Shown here in pieces: positions 23,001-35,535 of a stretch of 64,000 bases of DNA. Under the pieces are notes generated by a model that saw nothing but the letters and a program-made list of their open reading frames with translations, did not search any database and had not been told where the DNA came from. The DNA is taken from contig OU015499.1 in the NCBI GenBank assembly GCA_907164885.2, forward strand, positions 161,436,590 to 161,500,589. The letters run 5' to 3'. Position numbers and translations under genes: made by a program. Every line of letters starts with the position of its first letter. Within the stretch, counting starts at the first letter, position 1. This DNA comes from Dolomedes plantarius (Eukaryota > Arthropoda > Arachnida > Araneae > Dolomedidae).

Positions 23001-25341
23001 AAGTTTGCTGTTTGTGTTCGTAATGGAATTTTACATTTTCCCAATACTTAAATGGGTGGACACCGTTTAATGCGAAAGTACCATTTTTTTTCATTCATCT
23101 ATATATACTGAAATTATCTTCCTACAAACTTTTAAATTTTATGTACCATATTTATTTTTTTACAATGTTTGTATTTTAATGTGTGTATCTTGAAGCAATT
23201 ACATGTTTATTTTATACCTTTTAAGAAATTTTATGAAAATAAAATGCTTGTATTTTTAATTTCTTGTTTCCATACTATCCTATGACATATTTTTTAAAAA
23301 TTTAAATTTTGACCTACTTTTAGAAACCGATTGATACATTTTGGAAGTATTTTTTGCTATTATAATTGTTTACTCCAGATAAATGTTGTATTCAATATTT
23401 TTTTATCAAAATATTTTATTGTTTATTAGCTACTTATTGTTGAATTTTCATAAAAAGTGACGATTGTCAGGCTAAAAGATTCAAAACAGTAAGAAATAGA
23501 ATTTTCCTGAATGAGAACTCTCCTTGAAAAACTGTGACAACTTCCTGCTGTACGGCACAGTATATGGATGTTCCATGTATATTTTATCTTTTACCGCAAT
23601 CATTAACGGTTCAAAAACTTTTGTACAAGTCATAAACAGAAAATTGCTAAACATGGTATGTCTGACTTGTATGATGATATATTTATACATTTTGGATAAA
23701 ATTGTAAATAAAATTATCAGGGCAACTTTTAGCAGTCTCTTGAAATCGATGAGCGTATATTTTAATAGAATGCCAACATCTACCGGAAAGTAATATTCTA
23801 CTAATTTGATGAAAATAGCATACTATAGCTGAACATGGAGTACCTAACGATTTAATAGTCATATGTATTGTTTTAACATTTAGCTTCACTCAAAAAAAAA
23901 AAAAATAGCGTAAAATGTAGAAATTATATATATCATTTTCAACATCTTAACAAAACAGTTGTGTCATAAAATAAAGAAATAATAACGTAAAAATTAAACT
24001 TACTTGAATACTGTTTATTTTTCTTGCACCTGGATGAACGTTATTTCAGTGCATGATCCATTCTAAAAGGTGGGAAATTTTATCGCCAACGGTTTTTCTC
24101 TTTTAATTATTTAGATTACAGAGAATCGAACACAATAAGCAAAGTCACGAAGCTATAACATCTGTAGCCGTTGAATGCAAATTGCAAAAAGCAACATACT
24201 ACGCGCTTGAGAGATACTGTTGCCATTGAAACAACAAATAATGAAAGTTAGCTACAGGTGATTAATCACTGTTATCTGCTAACAAGTCATGAGGTTCACA
24301 GAGTATACCAGTTTTTGGTTACCGAAGTTTTTCTCTTCTTTCCTGTTGTCTTTTCGGGAGGAGGTGACTTGGTAGCCCACTTCCTCTTCCATTTAATTAG
24401 AATTTGTCCATTGATTAAACTAGAATCACTGTTGATAAAGTAGTTTTACGTTTGCCCTATTCAATAAAAGAAGAGGCCGAGAATTTTCGCTCCGAATTTT
24501 CGAAACGTTTGAGAGGAAGTAAAGACTCTTCACTTTGTATTGAAAAAAACAAAATGAGTAAATTATTTTTCACAAAATTCATTGATAGTTTGAATTACTC
24601 TCTTTATTATTTTTTTTTCAATTGGTGATATGTGCTTCATTTATAAATTGGTTGCATGTGCTTATGTGACTAAAAATAAAAAATATAGGTATTTACTGAA
24701 CTCTTGTCGATTCTTGAAGAGTTGGCTAAATTTCTCCAAGTGCGAATGCTTTTGTACATTTCAGATATATCTCTGGTTTGGCGATAAATATCCCACCAAT
24801 ATCTTTAATTACTACCAGAAGCATGCATGTGCATATTTTCATTTCCCAGTAACTAAACAGCAAAGAAAAAGTTTGCTGATTTATGTCAGCAACACCCTTT
24901 CTTAATATAAATACCTGCCTGTCATAGCATTTCTATTTTAATATTTAATTATGAATAAACACTTTGCAGTCTTACTTTCAGTGTGGCAAACAATTTCGTA
25001 AACAATAATGGAACTCTAATTAAAAACAGGAAATCATTTACGTACAATTTATAATTTTTTGAATATTATGTAACATTTTTGCGCGATGATATTCTTCAAA
25101 ATTATTTGAACGCAAAAGATGCTAAACACTCAAATTAAAAAAAATAATTTATTACAATTACATAATAATCACATTTCATTACATTAATAATTACATTATT
25201 ATGCTACTCAATATAGATATGTGGCCATGTTTAACTGGAGAGTCTGATTTTTCGGCGAAATGTTCTTTAAAACATTTATTTGCTGTCCCTGAAGTCAAAG
25301 AAAATATTTAAATGTCTGCCCTCTATCAAATGCGGATTGAA
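23001..25341. other. AT-rich, no recognised gene
   Basis: Collinear with 60816-63082. Contains short T- and A-rich runs and small open frames with no recognised family. Confidence 0.45.
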
Positions 25342-25413
25342 GGCCCAACGTAGCTTAGTGGTAGCGCGTCGGCTTTCGGTACTGAAGGTGCACGGATCGA
25401 ATCCCGAGCGCCA
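25342..25413 (+). tRNA. tRNA-like sequence (SINE head or tRNA pseudogene), copy A
   Basis: It shows an RNA polymerase III box A-like stretch (tagcttagtggtagcgc) and a box B-like stretch (ggatcgaatcc) at tRNA spacing, ending gcgcca. The acceptor and T stems pair poorly and the loop reads tttcggt, so it is not a convincing functional tRNA. About 245 bases of shared body follow before the two copies diverge at 25660, which would suit a tRNA-derived SINE. Only the duplicated pair is visible in this window, so mobility is not shown. Confidence 0.5.
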
Positions 25414-25660
25414 TTAAATACCTTCGTATCTAAGTCGGGTATTGAAACGTTACGTTCGTAAACCGGAAAGTCATTCTATGAGGTCAAAGAGTGTGGGAGA
25501 AGGCACGATCCCCCAGGTATCACCCCTGGGGATGCTCGGTCAAAATTTAGGTGGCACATGGCTAAATTGGACTGGATTGAATACTATATTACGGCATACT
25601 ATATTCAACAATCACGTTATAAGAGTATAAATAAATATGTTTCTATAAAAATCAATAAAC

Positions 25661-26143
25661 TTGTACGCTCCCGCTAATGTGTGGTCATCAGTGTGCTCGT
25701 GAAAATGGTTAGTGGGGTTTTAAGATAAAAATCCTCTACGATGTGCCGAGTTATGCGAAGTTAAATTTAAACGAGCTATTAACTAGGAGTATTTCATTAA
25801 AAGGTAGAGAAACATAAAAAGTCAAAAAACACGGAAAATATTTTAATTAATTTTAATATTTTTTTTTCAAATTCTATATTTATTTTTTAATAATTTTAAA
25901 TTTTTATTTATTTATTTATTTGCCTTTAATGAATATTTTATCTATATTTAATTTGTATTGATTCAATAAAAAGAAGTCCACACAAAGAAATGAAGAAAGA
26001 AAAAGTGTCTTTACGAGCAGGTGTCTTTGACAAAGTGTCTTTAAGAAGCAGGTGTCCTAATGAGGGAAAAACCGACAGAAAAACCAAGAGAGAAGACAGA
26101 AATAGTCTGGCGGATTTGACGATTAGGACCTAATCGTCTAATG
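25661..26143. other. Start of the unique spacer
   Basis: Sequence between the end of copy A and the hAT element. It has T-rich and A-rich stretches (25850-25920) and a repeated gtgtctttacgagcag/gtgtctttaagaagcag motif near 26008-26050. The last 8 bases (gtctaatg) are the left target duplication of the hAT element. Confidence 0.5.
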
Positions 26144-29130
26144 CAATGTGGTCCAAACTTTATTCACCCGAGGGCCAATCAAACTTTAGTATAGAAATGT
26201 GAGGGCCAGATACATTCCAGAAAGAAAACGAATTGCATATTGTACTCAAAAACTTTTATTAAAATTTGCATTAAAAGAAGTGTAACAAACTAGTTTAATA
26301 TTACACTTCATTTTACTGTCGAGAAATCAATGCGATGATTGGCACTGCTTTCCTGATACAAGTTTATCGATTTCCACTGTAAGTTCAGTAAGACAAAGTC
26401 ACAGGCTCGATTCCAGTGAAGCACTTTCAATTCGATTTCTTGTTTTCTAATTTAATTTGTTTGAGAACAGAAAAAGCACTTTCGTACACGTATGTACTGA
26501 CAAACAGCGATAACATTTGCAGAGAGAATTTAAGCAGTTTAGGAAAACGTTCTTTAGAAATAAGTTTCAAGAATTTTTCAGGAACATCACACCATTTAGT
26601 GTGGTAGAATGGGTCTGCCTGAAGATCACAAATTCCCATTTGAAGGTCGCAGGGCACCTCACTCACTTCAATACCCATGGGGTTGTTCAACAGTGCAAGT
26701 TTTGGTTTAAGGGAGTTAAAATCCTGCAATCTGTCCTTGAACTCTTTCTTGATATATATACTATTATTTCATGAAACATGCTAAAATTTGTGTCACTTTT
26801 TTCTTCTTTCAACTGCTGACAAGATGGGAAGTGTGCCGTATTAATTACCTTCAGGGCAATTTGCATTACATCAAGTTTTTTGCGGAAGCCTTCAATATGT
26901 CCATAAAGCTGGGAGATAATCTGTTTTCTACCTTGTACTTTTGGGTTTAATTCATTTAGATGGGATGTTAAATCTGCCAGAAAAGTAAGATTATTTAAAA
27001 ATTGGATTTCTTCCAGTTTTTCTTGATACTCATGCCCAACGTTTTCATTTCTGAGAAAAGCAAGAATTTCATTCCTCAACCCAAAAAACTGTTGCAGGCA
27101 ATTTCCAGCACTTAGCCAGCGCACTTCACAATACAATGAAATGTCACCATACTCAGCTTCCAAATTGTCCAGAAATGCAACAAATTCTCCGTGTCTATGG
27201 GCTTGCCTTCCCTTATTAAATTTACAGTATTTACAACAGTTTTCAATGTCTCTCTGAGCCTTAAAAAATTTCAACAGTGAGCCTCCTGGTGGATAATGCA
27301 GTGGAAAAGCAAACAATTTATACCTTTTCTTTACACTGTCCTACTAACCCAGTTTTATGACCAACCATTGCATTAGCTCCATCTGTTGCAATATCAGAGG
27401 ACTTCACAAAACCTCCATATTAAGAAACGACAGTATCCAGTGGGTTGAATATGTCAATACCTTTTTTGCTGGTTTCTAATGAATTTAATTCCAACAGTTC
27501 TTCATGAATTTCAAATTCTTCGTCTATTGTTCTGACAAAGATAAGGAGCTGACTGATGTCAGCTATATCTGTGTTCTCATCTAGAGCTAGAGATTAAAAT
27601 TAAAATTTTTGCAAAATGCCATTCATAGAATCTGCAACTTCACCTCACATGTCATTAAATCTTTTACTTACTGTCTGATGAGAGAAGGAAACTGTTTCAA
27701 AATTTTTAGCCGTCTTATTATCTCCCAATGAAGATGCCATTTTTACAGCACATCTCTTAATGAGTTCACCATCCCCAAAAGACTTTTTTACTTTTAGCTG
27801 GCTCTAAACATACCTCATAAGATGCCTTTAAACCAGCAGTGATTGATGGTTGCCGAAAGATATTCTTCTGTCTAGTTAGTTTCCGCTTCAAATCATGAAA
27901 TACACAACTTCTGGCACTTCCCTGGTATTGATGGTATTTTGATTGATGGAATCTGGTATAGTGTCTACTCACTCCTTCGTTATACTCCTGTTATACTCCT
28001 TCGAAACACACAAGACTTGAGAACAGATAACACACTGTGGTTTTCCTTTATGTTCAACAACAAAGTAACTTTCCTGCCACTTTGACTAAAATTCTCGTTC
28101 CTCATCTTCAACACGCCGTTTCTTTATTTCCGCCATTTTAGGTGCCGCTTTCGCAACAACGATGACAACAGTCTCCCGTCGTAGTATATCTCTGGAACAA
28201 CCTCTCTCATAAAAAAAACCACTTCGAACAGCCCTGCGTTCCCTTTTATACGGAAACCGACACCTTCCAGAGAATTCTCCGTAGCACACGAACGATCGCG
28301 AACCTACCTCAGCCAATGACTGGCCAACATCCGTCGCATGGAGGCGGGGCTGCTTCTCGTGCCGGACGCACTCGTGGAAAGACAATTCTGATTGCTGGCG
28401 GGATTTTCGAGAACTTTCCTTTCTCACCTGTCTCTTTCGTAATAGTACTGAATGAAGGGGTCATACGACTGTTAAGAATCGAAAAAGTATAAAAATTGTG
28501 TCACATTCGACATTTTATATCTTGAAAAGTATAATATTTAAAATCACATTTCTTTTTTGTTTTAATAGAACAATGTTTTATTTATGAATTTATACCTGTT
28601 TCTTTTTTGATAGTTAAGAATAATTTGTGTTAGACAGTCATAAATAATAAGCAGTTTGCTTTGGACAAAATTGATATCAAAGCTAACGCACATAAATACT
28701 CCAAAAAAAATTGAGTTTAAGACAAAATTTCTGCTTTTAAAGTTTAATTTGAACCTAAATTTGTATATATTTAAGGTATATTTCTATTTTTACTATGAAA
28801 CTGAAAAAAGTGCATTTTTTTCTTAATAAATTATATTTTACATATGCATGAAAAATGCATTCTCTTGAGATCTGTAAACTAATTTTGGTTCAGTTTCAAG
28901 CGAATGATAATATGTACTGTCTGTGAAAATTTCATGCAAAAATACGAAATAGTTCAGGACATAACAAGTGCGTTATATGAAAAAAAAACACATTTTGAGA
29001 TAAATCTCTTTGAAGTATTGCCCTTCAAATCTGTTTACATGAAACATCTGACACGTTTTTATTCATAACTTTCAAAATTATGGGAATTTTATCAAGCGGA
29101 TTGTCTAAAAATACCCAGAAAAAGTTAAAC

Positions 29131-29165
<35 letters not shown>

Positions 29166-29493
29166 TCAAAAAATTGATCTTTTTGACGGTTTAAAAGTCG
29201 TATGACTCCTGAAAGTGAAAATCAAAGCAGGCAAGCCAAGAATTATAACGGTCGATGAGTGAAGCTTCAATATGACCGTTACTTAAATTTTTAGTAACGC
29301 CATTACATTTAAGTCTTACATTTTAATCATACACTTAAGTCATTACATTTTAAGTCTTAAAAACTTAAAGCAGTAAGAACGGTAAACGATTTTTTTCCAA
29401 ATGTTAAATTAAAATATTTTTCCAGTAAGAAGGGCAAGGTCCGACAAAAATCAATTGGTGGGCTGCATACGGCCCGCGGGCTGTACCACTCTG
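26144..29493 (-). mobile_element. hAT element (GTF2IRD2/Charlie-like lineage) with 8-bp target duplication
   Basis: The ends read caatgtggtcc on the left and, reverse-complemented on the right, cagagtggtac. They are flanked by identical 8-base duplications, gtctaatg at 26136-26143 and at 29494-29501. Total length is 3350 bp. The transposase lies on the minus strand (28136 to about 26416), with a CpG-richer upstream stretch at 28100-28440. A TA microsatellite lies at about 29139-29161. A related terminus lies at 63641-63895 in a different context. Confidence 0.88.
26416..28136 (-). pseudogene. hAT transposase, GTF2IRD2/EPM2AIP1-like, broken
   Basis: The predicted start is at 28134-28136, MAEIKKRRVEDEEREF, a typical opening of this lineage, followed at once by an in-frame stop (about 28086). 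The BED-type zinc-finger region follows in other frames, then KLTRQKNIFRQPS (about 27860). The core piece at 26687-27316 contains EVRWLSAGNCLQQFFGLRNE. The C-terminal piece at 26427-26729 ends YVYESAFSVLKQIK, matching the hAT dimerisation end. At least three stops or frame changes interrupt the gene. The family protein is about 550-600 residues, so the span is close to full length. Confidence 0.82.
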
Positions 29494-29501
29494 GTCTAAT
29501 G

Positions 29502-30691
29502 CAACAAACTGTTTTACCCGCGACCTCAGCGTCCAATGCAACGAACATATTAAAATTTAAGTATCCAAAATTGTCCAGTAATAGTGTCATTCGAACTCAA
29601 TCCAGAATTTGTTATTTTGGAAAAAAAAGAAAATCTGGTAGTCTCCTCTAATGAAACTACCGCAGGTTATTAAGGTAGGATTACTTATCGTTTGCTTACC
29701 TCTCTTTTTTTGACGCATTTTGATACTTTTTTGTTTAACTGTTTACTTGATAGAGGGTTTGGCGCGCTGCCAAGATTATAACTCGCGACGGACTCTGGAT
29801 TTTTTCTTTCCGGAGGACCGTTATTCAGGAGCATAATCCTGCGTTAAAACGATCCAGTAAAATAGTCATAAAACTGCAGTATGTGAGGTATTGAATCAAA
29901 ATTAACCCCCCTGGTTTAAATAAATCGCCGTTTGAAGAAGAAGCGCCTTATGCAAATGAGCGGCGCTTTTCTACTAGATGGGCGTTCCCGTGGGAAGCGT
30001 ACACGTTCGACTGTGAGAGTGAAAACACTACGAGGCGAGGTCGGACAGAGGGGATAAGAAAAAAGATTGGAGTGAAAATCGCTTTGCCGTACAGCAGCCA
30101 GATATTATCAAGTTCACCGAAGGCGTTTTGAAATCAGCTATCGTTCCAGCGTCCTGGTGATAAAGTGAAGACAGAGAGGTTAGTGTGGCGTACGTACAAA
30201 CAGTGGCGTGGCTGAATTCTGGTAGGGTTTTTGTGTAGTCTAATTGTGTTGAAATAAATAGTTTAGTGAAAAAAACCTCGTCGGGTCTAGTTCATGGTGA
30301 GTTCATTGTTAAGTATATACATTACCTTAAGGGTAAAGGAAACAGTGAACTTCACAGATATTTTAAACGAATAGTGCGGCAAAACGATGGATAGAGAAAC
30401 GATCTATGCAGTCTGTTTTTGCTCGTCTTATATGGAATTTTTTCGGACCTGGAATAAATAAACGACACATACGGGAAAACAGTTACAGTGGGACCTTGAT
30501 CCATAGTTTTACAAGGGACCTATTGCACTGAAGGGCGGCTCCAAGGGGGGGGAGTAGGGCAAAATGCCCCCCCCCCAAAAAAAAAAGTCTGGTGTATTTT
30601 TTTTTCTGCATAGCCTACAATTTTATAATCATAGACCTAATACTAAATGAGATTAAATTCAAAATGAGACGATGTTTATTTCTTATATATA
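29502..30691 (+). promoter_or_regulatory. Possible promoter and first exon (weak)
   Basis: This stretch is less AT-rich than its neighbours. It includes an octamer-like atgcaaat (29952-29959) and CpG-containing sequence up to about 30300. An ATG directly abuts a strong 5' splice-like sequence, catg|gtgagttc (30294-30304), which could be a first coding exon ending at its start codon. No downstream exon is recognisable within the spacer. It may equally be the leader of an unrecognised transposon or chance. A G/C-run repeat with a poly-C/poly-A stretch follows at about 30530-30590. Confidence 0.25.
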
Positions 30692-31690
30692 CACTCTGTC
30701 ACAAAAAATATACGCACCCAGAACAAATCGAGCTCGTACCACGAAACTTGGCAGGAATGTAGTCTGGTAAGAGATATGCAAATGATTAAAATATCGACGC
30801 AAATGAGACAAGGGTAAGCGCGCTATGCGCATATGAGATGCGCAGCTGGGAGAGTTTAAAAGCATGATTGCTCGTGCCATAGGGTTATTCAAATAAATCT
30901 GTCGACTTGGATGGACGGTACTGTGACTAGAGATTCCTCTGAGACGTAACCGGCGAAACTAAGAACAATTGTCGGACTTCAAGAGGGGGTGTAAAGTAGG
31001 CCACAGAGAAGCTGGTTGGTCGAACAGGCGTATCGGATGCCACCTAGGTCGGAGCGATATGGTAGTTGCTCGGTGTTGGCAACAATGGAACGGCAACACG
31101 GAAGGGATAGTGTACCATCGTGGAGGGTCTGGGCGTCCCAAGAACACAAATTTGAACGAGGATCACGCAATCGTAAGAGCGGCCACGTGCGCACCAACGA
31201 CGTCTCTAGAATCAGTTCGACGCCATTTACAACCTTCCAGACATCCGGTGGTATGAAGGGAAGTCATGCGGAAAGGACTGGCCGACACAGGTATAAGGAG
31301 CCGACGTCCATTAAGACGCCTACCGCTGACCCAACATCATAGACTATCGATTGGATTTTTACCGACCTCGGGTAAGCTGGAGTGTGACAGACTGGAGGCG
31401 TGCGATCTTCAGCGATGAATCCCGATTCAATCTCAATGCTGATGACCGGCGCATTCGCGTGTGAAGGCGGCCAGCGTACTCCCGTGGCCTGCGAGTTCAC
31501 CAGACCTCTCGCCAGTATTGTAAGTCTGGGACGTGCTTGGAAGGAAACTGCAGCCGTCCCGGAATACTGGTGAATTAACTGCCCTGTTGCAAAGATTATG
31601 TCATGATCCGCAGGAGGTCATGGGTGACCTCACTAATTCGATGCCATGCCGTGTTTCGACTTGTATAGCTGCCAGAGGTGGAATTACTAC
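30692..31690 (+). pseudogene. Tc1-like transposon remnant in spacer
   Basis: The left terminus starts CACTCTGTCACAAAAAATAT after TA (30690-30691). A transposase remnant follows: REAGWSNRRIGCHLGRSD and a GGSGRPKNTN hinge (30969-31160), CAPTTSLESVRRHLQPSRHP, then in other frames DESRFNL-type sequence near 31417. After a large internal deletion come NSMPCRVST and the C-terminal ARGGITTY near 31686. The second D and the E regions are missing and the right terminus is absent; TA-repeat sequence begins about 50 bases later. It is a different Tc1 subfamily from the pair at 5505-7854. Confidence 0.78.
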
Positions 31691-31737
31691 TTACTGATTT
31701 GTAACGTTTTTCATGCCATATCTTCTTAATATAACGG

Positions 31738-31883
<146 letters not shown>

Positions 31884-32346
31884 CCCTAAGAGCTGACGTT
31901 CCTCCCCCCTCCCAAATCTCTGGCCTGGAGGCGCCACTGATTGCACTGAACGATACATGCGGAAAAACTCTAGACGCGCGAACATAACAAAGAAATAGTT
32001 TCATAGGGACTATATGAAGTAAACGACACATACGGGAAAACGAAGATCCGGGGAGCGATCGATCGAGGTTCTACTGTTCTGGGAGAAAATTCAAAACTTG
32101 GATTCCGTCTTAACTATGCATTTATTGCATTAAAATGCAACAGATTAGATGTCTTTTATCATCGTGGTCTTGCTCCATGTCCAAAATTTTTTTCAGCCTT
32201 ATCAAAATGACTTGCAGATAATGAGGATGATAATCTGACGGTTTTGTTTTTCAAACCTAAAGATGCCTGCTATCTGGCGGGCATTTTGAAAAATTTTCAA
32301 ATAAATATTTCTTAATTTAAAACTTTATTAACGAGAGTCTATTCAA

Positions 32347-32837
32347 TTAATTTGTATATATTTTTGAATTCTGCGTCCAAAATAAGTCTGGACGACATCG
32401 GACGTGACGTCGAACAGCTGGATTACCGTCAGCTACCAGTTTTAACTGACAGTTTCGATTCCGGTGCCGAAAGGTTTGTGAGTGAATGTACTGTGATTGC
32501 GGCCGAGCGCCACCGCTACAGTACATTAGTTTTAGTCGTGCAATACTGGAATGACTGGGTGCGTCCCGGGGTGGTGTTCCAGATGAAGGGAGTGATTCAA
32601 ATTCAATCGAATGCACTTTGGCTGTGTCGAAGGAAGATGAGTTCAAGTTTCTCGATATTAATCGGATTGCGTGTTTCACCCCGGGGCGTTTCAGAAAATA
32701 TTAAAGGTATCGCTAGAGTGTTGATTACGGTTTTCAATAATTACAAGATAAAAAGGAACTTTTTATATACCATGTTTTTAAATTTTCTGTTGAATCATAT
32801 AAACTTGACAATTCTATGTATTAATAAATATTTTTAA
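32347..32837. other. Overlapping open frames on both strands, unknown (copy B)
   Basis: Counterpart of 820-1250: a 161-codon plus-strand frame and a 110-codon minus-strand frame over the same bases. Compared with copy A there is a 12-base insertion (gcgtcccggggt region) that keeps both frames. No recognised domain. Confidence 0.25.
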
Positions 32838-32954
32838 AAATTTTTTGATGAATTATCCCACCAACTTGAAAGAAAATGAAGTTAATTTGAAGTTAACTGG
32901 CGTTTCACTTTTCGTTCCCGTCCCGGCGGATAGATGGTGCACCAGTCTACAAAA

Positions 32955-33310
32955 CAAAATTAACTGAAAATTAATTTAATACTGTTTAAAGATGGATAAA
33001 AGCATTAAAATAATGTATTGTCATCGTGTTCTGAGCTATTCTAAAAGTTTCAAATGTCTAGCTTGTCGGGAAATTGGTTAAAAATTGATTGCAAGATTTG
33101 TACTGGACAAACACACACACAAACAAACAAGAAAGCGAGTTAATAAAGACAAGGTAAAAGGGATATATTCTTATCCGTTATATGTTTTTTTTCTTTTAAC
33201 TAGGGGCTTCGCCCCTAGACTCGCTTCTCTGTTAGGGCTAATCAATGGCGCACCCAGGCGGTGGGCCAAGGGGCCCTGGCCCCAGGGGCCCCCAAGGGGC
33301 CTGGCCCCAA
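32955..33310. repeat. Dispersed repeat with GC-rich end (copy B)
   Basis: Counterpart of 1418-1725: cgtgttctgagctattcta, CA-rich stretch, then ggggcttcgcccctagactc and a run of GGCCCC-type sequence (33262-33306). The latter is partly duplicated in tandem here (ggggccctggccccagg repeated), unlike copy A. Confidence 0.6.
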
Positions 33311-33779
33311 AGAAATAGAAATTTCATTTTGAATTTTAAATTTGCATTATAAATATTTTTATCCGTTCAACTCGGCCCCTTCAAAATTAAATCCTGAGTG
33401 CGCTACTGGGGCTAATACAGTGCCGGATCTAGGAAATTGCTCAGCGGGGGCAAGTCAGCTCAATGCCGCCCCTGTAGCAGTTTTTCATTAATTAAAACAA
33501 TAATAAATAGCAGGATAAAAGTAATAGTGTTTTTGATGGTATGCCAAACTTAATTTATTGAAATAACAATAATTATATTTTTAACTTAACAATACTACAA
33601 CATAGAAGTACATGTATTTTTTTCATATCGACTAAAAATAAAACCCACTACTACCCTCTTGCCCAAGCGATGATGGTCTTCGCAGCTACCTTTCATTATG
33701 CTTTAGAAAATGTGCTGTGTTCAGATATTTTTACAAAATTATTTTCCTTGATTTTCTTTCAGAAAATGACTTGATCGCT

Positions 33780-35286
33780 TCTTCATGATTTATTGGATTA
33801 GCCACTTGGACAGTACCACTTCTATAGACAGTATTGCGAGATTTTTCAATCTGTCTCGAGTCATTGTCAATCTGAGATACTTTTTGATTATCATCAGTTT
33901 GCTAAAACTTCTCTCCCAGCTTGCTGATGTAGTTGGGAGCGTTAAATGAACTCTCAAGTCTATGCACACATTTGGGAAAGCATCAGTGAAATCTCTTTCT
34001 TGGATAAGATTTAGAAGATCAAGTTGATTCATTTCATCAAAATTAACTGTTGAATTCTGTAACCGGTCACGAAGAACTAGGATTTCAGTAGGGAACTCAT
34101 CTTCACTTATATCTTCAAGATATTTACTAGCTAAGTTTGTAGCATGAGTTTTCAACTGCTTACCATCCAACCTTTTCAAATTTTTACAATTTAGAAAAAG
34201 AAATATTGTTGAGTGCACTTATACTCTGCATTCTATCTTTCAACTGGATCAGTATCACATCGATTTCTTCCTTCATACTATGGTAAAAGCTTTCTTCTAC
34301 AGAGAAACTTCGTCCATCAACTTGTGCCATCTCTCTAGGCATTACTTTCCTTTTTGGGATTCTGCGAGTTTCCATAGTTGGCCTCATTTCAATTTTTTAC
34401 GCTATTTCTTTAGCAGTCTTTATCCATTCATTTATTTCATTTCTCAGCCTTTCCATGGTTTTGGTGAGTCCTTCCAACATTTGTATTCCTTTTGACAACA
34501 TTATGTTATGTTTCTGTATTTCCCTGTTAACTCTGTTAATCTCTTAAGATATTTTCCCGAACAACCAAATACGAAATAAGTCGGAAATCTTTCAAAGTAC
34601 GAATGACACTGGAGGCATGAGATTTTGTCTCTGGTGTATAGCGTGCTTCTTCATTCAACTCAGTGAGAGCGCCGATTACTCCCTAAAAGACTTTTACAAG
34701 AGCATGTACTGCTTCGGACCATCGGGTATCACTGGTTCCTTTTAAATTCGTTTTGTGTGTTTCTTTCATGACTTCCCACCGTTGTGTTGATGAAACAAAA
34801 TAGGTGTATAATCTCTGGATAATTTCAAATACGTTCGCTGTTTCAGGAGATGTTGATGCTGTATGTAGTCACACCAGATTCAAGGAGTGGGCTGTGCACG
34901 GTACAAAAGTTTCTAATGGGTTGATATCCAAGAACCTACCTTGGAGCTCCTCTATAAGCACCACAGATTTTCGACCCATCATACGTTTGGGTTCAACAAT
35001 TTCCTATTTCTAACCCATCTTCAGCCAATTTATGAAACATTGTATCTGCCAAGTACTCCCCAGATTTTCAAGCTGCTATAAAATCAATTAAGCTTTCTCT
35101 GATATCAAATTGGCCATTTTCATACTTGGTAACACATCGGATTTGTTGGCTCAATTGTTCTGTGTGTGATTTATCAGGTGTGCAATCAAATACTGCGTAG
35201 TACTTTGCGTGGTATATGGTATCATTCAGTATCTTCTTTCGAACATCATCTCCCATCATTTCAATGAAACCGTACCACTTCCACAA
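33780..35286 (-). pseudogene. Broken hAT transposase (ZMYM1-like), copy B
   Basis: Minus-strand pieces run from 35286 (CTPDKSHTEQLSQQIR) through the region at about 34850-35040 and 34184-34387 to an open C-terminal frame (33790-34218). The latter contains PTTSASWERSFSKLMIIKKY and RDRLKNLAILSIE, the hAT dimerisation region. In this copy the C-terminus is better preserved than in copy A while the middle is frameshifted. It lacks the repeat insertion seen in copy A. Confidence 0.77.
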
Positions 35287-35535
35287 TTCACTAAAAATTA
35301 CAATTTACAAGAGGACGCACCGACAGGTGACAACGACAAGTCTGCAACTGGCACTATCTTTTACCGCCTCTCCTCATCTCTATGAGTCACGGGCCACCCT
35401 CCCCTCCCTTAGCTACATGCTTGTATTTCGGCAATGAAACATTCTCCGCAAATCACATCAACGCAATTAGCACTCTTCTGTTATTGAAATACGCTTGTTT
35501 TACTCTTACGTAAAGCAAGGATTTGAGTTTGCTTT

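Noticed and set aside
25342..25413. Functional tRNA gene
   Set aside because: Stems pair poorly and box B is mutated in copy B; a SINE head or pseudogene fits better.
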